A DNA stretch of 12,653 bases from Treponema sp. UBA4326 (lineage in GTDB: Bacteria; Spirochaetota; Spirochaetia; Treponematales; Treponemataceae): contig DGTW01000051.1 in the NCBI GenBank assembly GCA_002393835.1, forward strand, positions 1 to 12,653, given 5' to 3'. The notes beneath the pieces are model-generated. The model had not been told where the DNA came from. It saw only the letters and a program-made list of their open reading frames with translations, and did not search any database. Made by a program: the position numbers and the translations under genes. This document shows, piece after piece, positions 6,652 through 12,653 of the stretch (its first letter is position 1; each line of letters begins with the position of its first letter).

Positions 6652-8472
6652 CTATTCGTTTTCCTCTTGCCATGAAGCCAAGGCATCATCAATATAGCGG
6701 CTGAAAGAGTTTTTGGTACTCCAGTAATCAAAATATGTATCACCATCGGAAAGCTCTGTATCTTCTCTCTGAACATACACGCTCGTATACGAAGATGAAT
6801 ATGGCTTCTGAGGCTGTCCATTTTTTTCTTTATTGTCTTTAATCATGAGCTCTGGAGAGACAATGACATGATAGTTAGCCTCATTATCCTTGTAGCGGTA
6901 TCTGCTATTTGCAGGTTTCTGCCACGTTGACCTTGAGAATTCATAAAAATTCAAAGTCTTGTCCGAAACAGGATATCCATGAAGATAGTGAGCAAAGTCA
7001 TAATAGAACTCACTTGCATAGATAGGCGCCTCCTGCTTGGTCATATATCCTCTTTCGGCAAGCAGAGCAAGAACTTGTGTCGGACTTGCCCCTATTGATG
7101 TGAGATATACTTCATCGTAAGAATCAGTAAGCGACAGAAGAAATTCTTTGTTTACATACTTGCTGTATGTGATTGCTGGGACCTTAATGCGAGTAAAAAG
7201 ATATTCCGTTACAGAACCGTTTTTGCAGTAACCGTAAAAAAATGGCTGGGTCGTTTTTAGCTGGGCGGCCTTTTTAAAGACAGTAGTATCGACACTGCCA
7301 TCCTTGGGCAGGTTGTTCAAGCTGAGGCCTCGGTTTGAATCATCTTTAGGAGAGCCATAAGCAAAGGCAAACATGACATTTTTGTAGTCGTCCCGATTTT
7401 TAGTGTCGTTGCCAGGTCCATCCTTGCCATCTGACAGCATGTGCAGCGCCATTAAATCTATTCCTTTTTTCTGCAATGCTTCATATACATGTCTTGCATT
7501 TCCAAATCCAGAAGCATTGTCCGTTGCTGCTTTTTCCCATGCAGCCACATTGACCAGCGAACTGAATGTATGGAACGCAGCTTTTGCGGTTTTCAGGCTC
7601 ATCAGGTTTTTTGCGTATGTCCAGTTATGCTCGGATTTAATATATTTACTTTTGCCGTCATCCTTTTGCCCCGCATAATGATAGACACTGACGGTTTTTG
7701 TGGTCTCATTAATGATGTTTTTCGCACTGTCGGTCACAGAGTTGAGGCAGAGCCAATAGCTTTTATCCTTAAACATTGGGCCTCCAGCCGGGCGAACGCA
7801 TATCCAACAGGTACTGTCTTTGTTGCGTCTGATAACATCACCTGCATGGTAGTAAGGCGTACCGGTGAATTTGTTTGTAGCCGTAAGTTCCTTTGAATCT
7901 GCAGAAATAAAGCGAAGCTGGGTCAGTTCAGGCATTACAGGAAGATTAACATCAATTGTTGCATATAAATCTTCTTCGCCGCTTATCTTTGTAAAAGTGA
8001 GCGTGCCTAGCCCGGAATATGACCAGCTGTACTTGCCTGCGGTAAGACTGGACTCCGTAATGCTTTCGCCGATAAGGCCAGAAAAATAATCAAGCGCATC
8101 GGTAATGCTTGCCGCCGCTATTGAGTACACGGTTGGTTTTGTGGAATCAAGAACAAAGCCCTCATCGCAGGTAAAAGTCATTGTATTCCAGCCGCCAGGA
8201 AGAACTTCGACACCGGAAACAGTCCCGTCTTCGTCATCAGCGACTTTGTTCTCATCGTACTGCGTCAAGTCAGTGAGCGAGCGAAGCACGGTGAATGCCG
8301 CATCGTCAACTGTGGCGAAAACTGCGTTGTTTGCCTCATCTTCTTGTTCAGAACCTGGATTTGAACCATGGGTAGTTGATTTGTCATCATCGTCATTTGA
8401 ACAGCCTGAAAAAATCAATGCCGAAGCAAGCAACAGTGATACCAGAAAAGATAAGTATCTTGTCTTTTTCAT
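6652..8472 (-). CDS. large surface-type lipoprotein of unknown family, paralogue of the gene at 9091-10878
   Basis: A 606-aa lipoprotein: signal MKKTRYLSFLVSLLLASALI, lipobox FSGC (Cys24), then SNDDDDKS and a Gly/Ser/Glu linker. I do not recognise a named domain. Conserved blocks shared with the paralogue are residues 55-77 (VDDAAFTVLRSLTDL plus eight more), SWSYSGLGTLTFTK (149-162), LTQLRFIS (183-190), HAGDVIRRNKDSTCWICVRP (209-228), NLMSLKTAKAAFHTF (289-303), FAFAYGSPK (368-376), IVSPELMIKDN (537-547) and YFDYWST (580-586). Trp, Tyr and Gly richness suggests a beta-rich extracellular fold, possibly for ligand or glycan binding, but that is inference. Start ATG 8472 has AAAGGAGG four bases before it. 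It lies 27 nt after the membrane-protein gene and 76 nt before the MACPF gene, so co-transcription is likely. The 5' region and signal peptide match those of the MACPF gene at DNA level, while the body matches the other lipoprotein. Confidence 0.8.
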   Translation of the reverse strand: MKKTRYLSFLVSLLLASALIFSGCSNDDDDKSTTHGSNPGSEQEDEANNAVFATVDDAAFTVLRSLTDLTQYDENKVADDEDGTVSGVEVLPGGWNTMTFTCDEGFVLDSTKPTVYSIAAASITDALDYFSGLIGESITESSLTAGKYSWSYSGLGTLTFTKISGEEDLYATIDVNLPVMPELTQLRFISADSKELTATNKFTGTPYYHAGDVIRRNKDSTCWICVRPAGGPMFKDKSYWLCLNSVTDSAKNIINETTKTVSVYHYAGQKDDGKSKYIKSEHNWTYAKNLMSLKTAKAAFHTFSSLVNVAAWEKAATDNASGFGNARHVYEALQKKGIDLMALHMLSDGKDGPGNDTKNRDDYKNVMFAFAYGSPKDDSNRGLSLNNLPKDGSVDTTVFKKAAQLKTTQPFFYGYCKNGSVTEYLFTRIKVPAITYSKYVNKEFLLSLTDSYDEVYLTSIGASPTQVLALLAERGYMTKQEAPIYASEFYYDFAHYLHGYPVSDKTLNFYEFSRSTWQKPANSRYRYKDNEANYHVIVSPELMIKDNKEKNGQPQKPYSSSYTSVYVQREDTELSDGDTYFDYWSTKNSFSRYIDDALASWQEENE

Positions 8473-8476
8473 AAAA

Positions 8477-8484
8477 CCTCCTTT
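8477..8484 (-). promoter_or_regulatory. ribosome binding site of the 606-aa lipoprotein gene
   Basis: AAAGGAGG on the minus strand, four bases before ATG 8472. With the flanking TTTTTTCATA it is shared almost exactly with the site in front of the MACPF gene. Confidence 0.85.
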
Positions 8485-8499
8485 ATATGAAAAAATTTG

Positions 8500-9048
8500 T
8501 TAAACATTCTCTTTCCTAAAGCAAGCCACAAGCCCGTAGCTGAGTGTCGGTCTAATCCAGATTTCAACAAGCAGATAACCAGTGTATTCATTGTTTGGTT
8601 CAAGGCAGATGTCTATGTTGTAGAGTGTTGCAATGACCATATCAATGAGACAAATAATCCACAAATTGCCCTTGGAATAGCTCTTCCACTCTTTACGGGC
8701 ATAGAAGTATGTGAGCATGACCAGAAGCAGTACTGACAAGGTAAGGCAGGACAATCGGAGAGGATAAATTGCCAGAGGGGGCGCAAAGATAATGTCACGC
8801 AGGAATACCGTAATTCCCAGACACACCGAACACCAGTAATTGAACCGATGGGCGCCGAGAATGTTGAAGAAATACAGTCCTATCATTACCAGACAGGCAA
8901 TGTAGAAGGCATTCAGCACCAGTTCCGGCCATGTGTTGCTAATTCCCAAATGAGTTATGCCATAGAGCATGATACCCACTGAGAGAAGAGCGGCTAAGAT
9001 AGTAATAACGATATCTCTGATTTGTGATTTCTTGAATCTTGTACTCAT
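8500..9048 (-). CDS. small multi-pass membrane protein of unknown function
   Basis: A 182-aa protein with a basic N-terminus (MSTRFKKSQIRD) and about five hydrophobic stretches, roughly 13-31, 42-62, 72-90, 98-116 and 128-146, with a possible sixth near 155-176. The last two are separated by an acidic segment (LEPNNEY). No catalytic or transport motif is visible and I do not recognise the family. It is the only non-lipoprotein in the unit, lying 42 nt after one large lipoprotein gene and 27 nt before its paralogue. A role as an inner-membrane partner, an export helper or a self-protection (immunity) protein for the MACPF product can be imagined, but nothing in the sequence proves one. The upstream GGGG before ATG 9048 is only a weak Shine-Dalgarno, suggesting lower translation than its neighbours. 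Confidence 0.75.
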   Translation of the reverse strand: MSTRFKKSQIRDIVITILAALLSVGIMLYGITHLGISNTWPELVLNAFYIACLVMIGLYFFNILGAHRFNYWCSVCLGITVFLRDIIFAPPLAIYPLRLSCLTLSVLLLVMLTYFYARKEWKSYSKGNLWIICLIDMVIATLYNIDICLEPNNEYTGYLLVEIWIRPTLSYGLVACFRKENV

Positions 9049-9090
9049 GTGTTGCCCCAGTAAAATGATATCTATTCCGTATTTTCCTTT

Positions 9091-10878
9091 TTAGTCATTT
9101 TCTTTTTTCCAATCGACTTTTTTGGCGTCGACATAACGCTCGCAGTTGTCGAAAGTGCTCCAGTAATCGAAGTAAAGGGTATATCCTTGCCAATAAATTT
9201 CAGTATAGTCTTTCTCTTTAACAGGAGACGGAGGGACTGACTGATCTGCCTTGCCGTTGTTGTCTTTAATAACAAGTTCTGGGGAAATAATGACATGCCT
9301 ATCTAAGTATGTAGGGTAATAGCGTGCGTAGACAGGTTGGTGTTTAATGAATTTTACAGGTCCGGGTGCGTTCGTATTATCGCAATTTTCTAGCCTATGA
9401 AGAAAGTTATTGAAGTCATACAGAAATTTTTTTGCCTTTTCGTCATTAGTATCGCCTTCTGTTAGCGGGAAGCAAGTATCGAAGGTACTTCCGTTCATTC
9501 GTGAGAAAACAACATCAAAAGAATCAGTAAGCGAGAGTAAAAAACTTACAGCTTTGTTAGTATACTGAAAATTTTCGACTGTATTTACTGTTGAAATTAC
9601 TTCCTTGAACTTTCCGTTTTCTACATATCCGTCGCATGATATAAATGGCTGAACATAGTTTACCTGTCCCACAGTCTTATAGATATCCTCATCAAATCCG
9701 TGTGTGGGTTCAATTATTACTTTGAGATTTCTGTTAGCATCCTTTTTGGGACTTCCATAAGCAAAGGCAAACATGGCAGATCTGAGATTCTGAAAATCGT
9801 CTGACATTTTACCATTATCATCCGCATTCAAGTGCAATCCTATCAAATCAATTCCTCTGTCCTTCAACCCTGTATATGCCATCTTGGCTCCTTCACATCC
9901 AGATAAGTTCCATGCATTGCTGTCTACAAGCAAGCCAAAAGTATGGTAAGCGGCTTTAGCAGTTTTAAGAGACATCAGATTCTTTGCATAGACCCATGTT
10001 TGGATGCACTCGTAATAGGCATAATCGTCCTCACTAGCATTATGCCAAATGGTATACTTCTTCGTTTCGCTCTTGATTGTGGTTTTTCCGGCATTTTTTC
10101 CTGTAGATTTGTTGTCAAAAGCATCGAGAGCAATCCAGTAGCTCTTGTCTTTTTTGTAAGGACCACCCGAAGGTCGGACGCAAATCCAATAGGTGTTGTC
10201 CTTATTTCGCCTGATTACATCGCCCGCATGGAAGTAAGGTCTGCCACTGTAGCTGTTCGTTGAGGTAAGTTCTGGTGAATCTTTGGAAATAAACCTGAGC
10301 TGGGTTAAGTCGGGCATTACATCGAGGGCTACATCTACCGTGGCAAACAAATTTTCGGTGCCAGTTACTTTTGTGAATTTTAAAGAGCCAAGTCCGCTGT
10401 AGGACCATTTGTAAGTACCGTTTGTAAGGCTGGCTTCTGAAACAGGCTCTCCAATAACACCTGAGAAGAATTCAAGGGCATCGTCAAGATTGTTTACTGG
10501 AATCGAGCGTACTTTGGGTTTTGAGGTGTCAAAAACAAAGCCTTCGTCACATGTAAAGATCTTTGTCGCCCAGTTGTCAGGAAGGGTTTCAACTCCAGAA
10601 ACAGAGTTGTCATCTTCATTGACAACTTTGTTCTCATCGTACTGGGTTAAATCTGTGAGCGAGCGGAGTACGGTGAATGCCGCATCGTCAACGGAATCAA
10701 AAGTGGCGGGTTGGGTTATTAGGTCTGTTTGACCGGAACCAGGCTGTGATTTCGGGTCAGTTGATTTATCGTCGTCGTCATTTGAACAGCCCGTTAAAGG
10801 AAGGATAAATATAAGGGAAATTAATACGAATACTTTACTTATGTGTAGTAGGGGGGGGGTAATCCAAATCTTATTCAT
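9091..10878 (-). CDS. large surface-type lipoprotein of unknown family with a poly-C tract in its 5' coding end
   Basis: A 595-aa lipoprotein with an unusual signal: MNKIWITPPLLHISK precedes the hydrophobic core VFVLISLIFILPLTGC (lipobox LTGC, Cys31), followed by SNDDDDKS. The mature part is collinear with the 606-aa protein at 6652-8472, sharing an identical 23-residue stretch at 63-85, plus LTQLRFIS (191-198), HAGDVIRRNKD (217-227), WICVRPSGGP (231-240), KNLMSLKTAKAAYHTF (299-314), AFAYGSPK (371-378), ISPELVIKDN (531-540) and YFDYWST (569-575). No named domain is recognised. Start ATG 10878 has AAGGAGG five bases before it, and no other ATG, GTG or TTG in frame lies before the lipobox. Codons 7-10 contain nine consecutive Cs (10851-10859 on the plus strand), and a change of one base would stop translation within about six codons. 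It is the first gene of the unit, so such a switch could also have polar effects on the genes behind it. A surface location is inferred. Confidence 0.82.
   Translation of the reverse strand: MNKIWITPPLLHISKVFVLISLIFILPLTGCSNDDDDKSTDPKSQPGSGQTDLITQPATFDSVDDAAFTVLRSLTDLTQYDENKVVNEDDNSVSGVETLPDNWATKIFTCDEGFVFDTSKPKVRSIPVNNLDDALEFFSGVIGEPVSEASLTNGTYKWSYSGLGSLKFTKVTGTENLFATVDVALDVMPDLTQLRFISKDSPELTSTNSYSGRPYFHAGDVIRRNKDNTYWICVRPSGGPYKKDKSYWIALDAFDNKSTGKNAGKTTIKSETKKYTIWHNASEDDYAYYECIQTWVYAKNLMSLKTAKAAYHTFGLLVDSNAWNLSGCEGAKMAYTGLKDRGIDLIGLHLNADDNGKMSDDFQNLRSAMFAFAYGSPKKDANRNLKVIIEPTHGFDEDIYKTVGQVNYVQPFISCDGYVENGKFKEVISTVNTVENFQYTNKAVSFLLSLTDSFDVVFSRMNGSTFDTCFPLTEGDTNDEKAKKFLYDFNNFLHRLENCDNTNAPGPVKFIKHQPVYARYYPTYLDRHVIISPELVIKDNNGKADQSVPPSPVKEKDYTEIYWQGYTLYFDYWSTFDNCERYVDAKKVDWKKEND
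10851..10859 (-). repeat. nine-base homopolymer (C9 in the coding strand), candidate slipped-strand switch
   Basis: Nine consecutive Gs on the plus strand read as ACC CCC CCC CTA in codons 7-10 of the lipoprotein gene. With eight Cs the frame reads TAC TAC ACA TAA. With ten it reads CCT ACT ACA CAT AAG TAA. Either change ends translation before the lipobox. Homopolymeric G/C tracts in 5' coding ends or promoters are established phase-variation elements in bacteria, including the tpr genes of Treponema pallidum. Confidence 0.7.
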
Positions 10879-10883
10879 AGAAT

Positions 10884-10890
10884 CCTCCTT
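10884..10890 (-). promoter_or_regulatory. ribosome binding site of the poly-C lipoprotein gene
   Basis: AAGGAGG on the minus strand, five bases before ATG 10878. It confirms that translation starts upstream of the poly-C tract, so the tract is translated. Confidence 0.85.
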
Positions 10891-10948
10891 GTGATTATGA
10901 TTTGAATTTTTAAGAGTTCGATAAAACTCTCATAAGAAAGTCTTAATA

Positions 10949-10976
10949 ATTGTAACACAAGATTTGAGGAATTCAA
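10949..10976 (-). promoter_or_regulatory. candidate sigma-70-type promoter for the four-gene unit
   Basis: On the minus strand, TTGAAT (10976-10971) and TACAAT (10954-10949) are separated by 16 bases, a fair match to a -35/-10 pair. Transcription would begin near 10940 and give a leader of about 60 nt. That leader holds a short 6-bp inverted repeat (AGAGTT at 10913-10918 with AACTCT at 10925-10930), too weak to call a regulator. Confidence 0.5.
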
Positions 10977-11048
10977 GTTTTATTTGAGATATTTTTAAGA
11001 CTTCTTTAACTAATGGGGGCTTGGGGATGTGAGGGGCCGAGCATAATA

Positions 11049-11090
11049 AAAACAGGCATAGCGTCCAATTTGGGGCATTATACCTGTTTT
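11049..11090 (-). terminator. hairpin terminator downstream of the GH94 gene
   Basis: AAAACAGG (11049-11056) pairs with CCTGTTTT (11083-11090), and the stem continues past one mismatch with ATA/TAT. On the minus strand the right-hand arm runs into TTTTTATTAT, giving a usable U-rich tail. It lies about 90 nt beyond the GH94 stop codon and separates that gene from the lipoprotein/MACPF unit. The rest of 10879-11176 holds only the promoter-like sequence, the ribosome binding site and a G-rich stretch near 11013-11038; I see no gene or RNA there. Confidence 0.6.
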
Positions 11091-11176
11091 ATATGAGAAG
11101 TGTGCTTTTGTGGGTTCGCCATTTACCGCAAGTATTTTTCTGCCGTTTAGCCAACTGCTTTTCCCCTTATTTTTTT

Positions 11177-12653
11177 TTACCCTAAAGTCACTTCAACTTC
11201 AACTTCTTTCTTTCCTGCTTCGAATGGCACTACGCATCCCTGTACCGCTTTGCCGTCCACGAGTATTGATTTAACGCCCTTGCAGACATGAGAGGGATTT
11301 TTAATCACAATCTTGTATTTTGTGCCCCGAAAGATTCTTGTCGCAGTAAAGCCTTCCCAGTCAGAAGGAATTGACGGGTCGATTTTAAGGCCGTCGAAGT
11401 CTGGCTGGATGCCGAGGATGTACTGGCTGATTGCAACCATGTTCCAAGCGGCGGTTCCAGTGAGCCAGGAGTTCTTGCCCTGCCCGAAGTTTCTTCCGCT
11501 TTGACCTATGTCGCTTCCTGCGTCCTTTCCGCCAATCATCTGTCCGTAGACATATGGCTCTGTTTTATGGATGTCCGAAGTTTCTTCTGTGTAGGCCGGG
11601 GCGATTTCCGAGTAGTATTTGAAGGCCTGGTTTCCCTGACCAGCATAAGCTGCCGCACAGATAATCCATGCGTTGTTGTGGGTGAAAATTCCGGCGTTTT
11701 CCTTGTAGCCGCCAGGATAGGTTGAGATTTCGCCGTACTCGACATAGTATCTTGTGAAAGCCGGATTGTTGAGCACAAGTCCGAACTTTGTGTTAAGCCT
11801 TTCATCGATTGAAGCCAATGTTTTCTTTGCCGCATCCTTGTCGATGTCAGACATAATTGCAAATCCCTGAGGCTCGATGAAGATTTTTCCTTCTTCGCAC
11901 TCCTTCGAGCCCATTTTCTTTCCGTAAGCGTCGTAGGCCCTCAAGAACCAGTCTCCGTCCCAGGCAGACTCCATGACAGCTTTCTTCATTTTGTCTATTT
12001 CTGCCTGTGCTTTTTTTGCCTCGTCTTTCTTACCAAGATGATTTAAGATTCCCACATAGTTGGGGCCTGCGTAAGTAAAGAGTGTTGCGACGAAGACTGA
12101 TTCAGCGATTTTTGAATATCCGCCCTCCGCCTTGAATTTCGGGTTTGTGTAGGTCTGGAAACTTTCGCCCGGAGTGTCGGAGAAGCAGGAAAGATTTATG
12201 CAGTCGTTCCAGTCAGCCCGCATTGCAAGGGGAAGTTTGTGGGGACCGAGATTGTTCACAATGTGATAGAAGCTGACCGTAAGATGGTCGAGCATCGATT
12301 TTGCCTTTGACGCGTCATTGTCGAAGGGAACTTTTTCGTCGAGAATTGACCAGTCGCCGGTTTCCTTGATGTAGGCCGAGACTGAAAGAATCATCCAGAG
12401 GGGGTCGTCCGAGAAGTCGCCGCCGATGTCAGCGTTTCCTTTTTTGGTGAGTGGCTGGTACTGATGATAGCAGCCTCCGTCTTCAAGCTGGGTTGATGCG
12501 ATGTCGATAAGGCGCTCTCTTGCCCGGTCTGGAATCTGGTGAACGAAGCCCAGAATGTCCTGATTTGAGTCCCTGAAGCCCATGCCACGACCGATTCCGC
12601 TTTCGAAGTAAGAGGCCGAGCGGGAAAGATTGAATGTAACCATGCACTGATAC
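11177..12653 (-). CDS. GH94 cellobiose-type phosphorylase, N-terminus outside the window
   Basis: The visible part is the C-terminal 491 or so residues. The frame continues to the window edge (TAT CAG TGC before ATG 12643, giving [12 protein letters not shown]), so that ATG is internal. Full-length family members are about 800 aa, so roughly 300 residues are missing. GH94 enzymes split beta-1,4-glucobiose or related disaccharides with phosphate into a sugar 1-phosphate and a free sugar in the cytoplasm. Numbering from ATG 12643, RADWNDCIN (142-150) holds the Asp that is the family's general acid. [20 protein letters not shown] (304-323) and LTGTAAW (394-400) are conserved segments around the phosphate and substrate site, and [17 protein letters not shown] (407-423) is typical of cellobiose phosphorylases. 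No signal peptide is expected. Cellobiose is the best guess for the substrate; cellodextrin or chitobiose phosphorylase remain possible. It appears unrelated in function to the lipoprotein genes and is separated from them by a terminator. Confidence 0.92.
   Translation of the reverse strand, partial: YQCMVTFNLSRSASYFESGIGRGMGFRDSNQDILGFVHQIPDRARERLIDIASTQLEDGGCYHQYQPLTKKGNADIGGDFSDDPLWMILSVSAYIKETGDWSILDEKVPFDNDASKAKSMLDHLTVSFYHIVNNLGPHKLPLAMRADWNDCINLSCFSDTPGESFQTYTNPKFKAEGGYSKIAESVFVATLFTYAGPNYVGILNHLGKKDEAKKAQAEIDKMKKAVMESAWDGDWFLRAYDAYGKKMGSKECEEGKIFIEPQGFAIMSDIDKDAAKKTLASIDERLNTKFGLVLNNPAFTRYYVEYGEISTYPGGYKENAGIFTHNNAWIICAAAYAGQGNQAFKYYSEIAPAYTEETSDIHKTEPYVYGQMIGGKDAGSDIGQSGRNFGQGKNSWLTGTAAWNMVAISQYILGIQPDFDGLKIDPSIPSDWEGFTATRIFRGTKYKIVIKNPSHVCKGVKSILVDGKAVQGCVVPFEAGKKEVEVEVTLG

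Noticed and set aside
6576..6821. N-terminal extension of the MACPF reading frame
   Set aside because: The extension overlaps the upstream lipoprotein gene and lacks a ribosome binding site, whereas ATG 6575 has AAGGAGG and a proper lipoprotein signal.
8105..8503. 132-residue plus-strand open frame opposite the 606-aa lipoprotein gene
   Set aside because: It is the reverse-strand image of a conserved lipoprotein coding region; a similar antisense frame appears opposite the paralogue.
1..12653. CRISPR arrays, tRNA or rRNA genes, insertion sequences, integrases
   Set aside because: No spaced direct repeats, no cloverleaf-like or rRNA-like sequence and no transposase or integrase motifs were seen on either strand.

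Overview
The window looks like a chromosomal piece of a spirochaete, most plausibly a carbohydrate-fermenting Treponema of the gut or rumen type. This rests on four things: lipoprotein signal peptides on five of the seven genes, a BMP/PnrA (TmpC-like) binding lipoprotein, strong AAGGAGG-type ribosome binding sites (which argue against Bacteroidota), and a GH94 phosphorylase. No species can be named from the sequence. All seven convincing genes lie on the minus strand, so transcription runs from high to low coordinates.

Layout in the direction of transcription. (1) 12653-11177: the C-terminal part of a GH94 cellobiose-type phosphorylase, cut by the window edge and followed by a hairpin terminator at 11049-11090. 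(2) 10878-3876: a four-gene unit behind a promoter-like sequence near 10949-10976. It encodes a large lipoprotein of unknown family (595 aa), a small multi-pass membrane protein (182 aa), a paralogue of the first lipoprotein (606 aa), and a 899-aa lipoprotein with a MACPF (membrane-attack-complex/perforin) domain. The gaps are 42, 27 and 76 nt. (3) 3754-241: a BMP-family binding lipoprotein overlapping a 799-aa lipoprotein that joins a LivJ-like binding domain to a legumain-like (family C13) cysteine peptidase domain. (4) 1-240: no convincing gene, but a perfect hairpin with a T-tract on the plus strand.

The most interesting part is the four-gene unit. Its first gene carries nine consecutive C residues between the start codon and the hydrophobic core of its signal peptide. 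Losing or gaining one C brings a stop codon within a few codons, so this looks like a phase-variable ON/OFF switch at the head of an operon that ends in a pore-forming-type MACPF lipoprotein. The MACPF gene and the lipoprotein gene before it also share almost the same ribosome binding site and signal-peptide DNA, which points to duplication of a surface-export cassette. A phase-variable surface or antagonism system, comparable in concept to the MACPF antimicrobial proteins (BSAPs) of Bacteroidales, is a reasonable hypothesis but is not shown by the sequence. The second notable item is the fusion of a periplasmic binding domain to a C13 peptidase with its catalytic His and Cys in place, next to an orphan BMP lipoprotein and with no transporter permease or ATPase in view.
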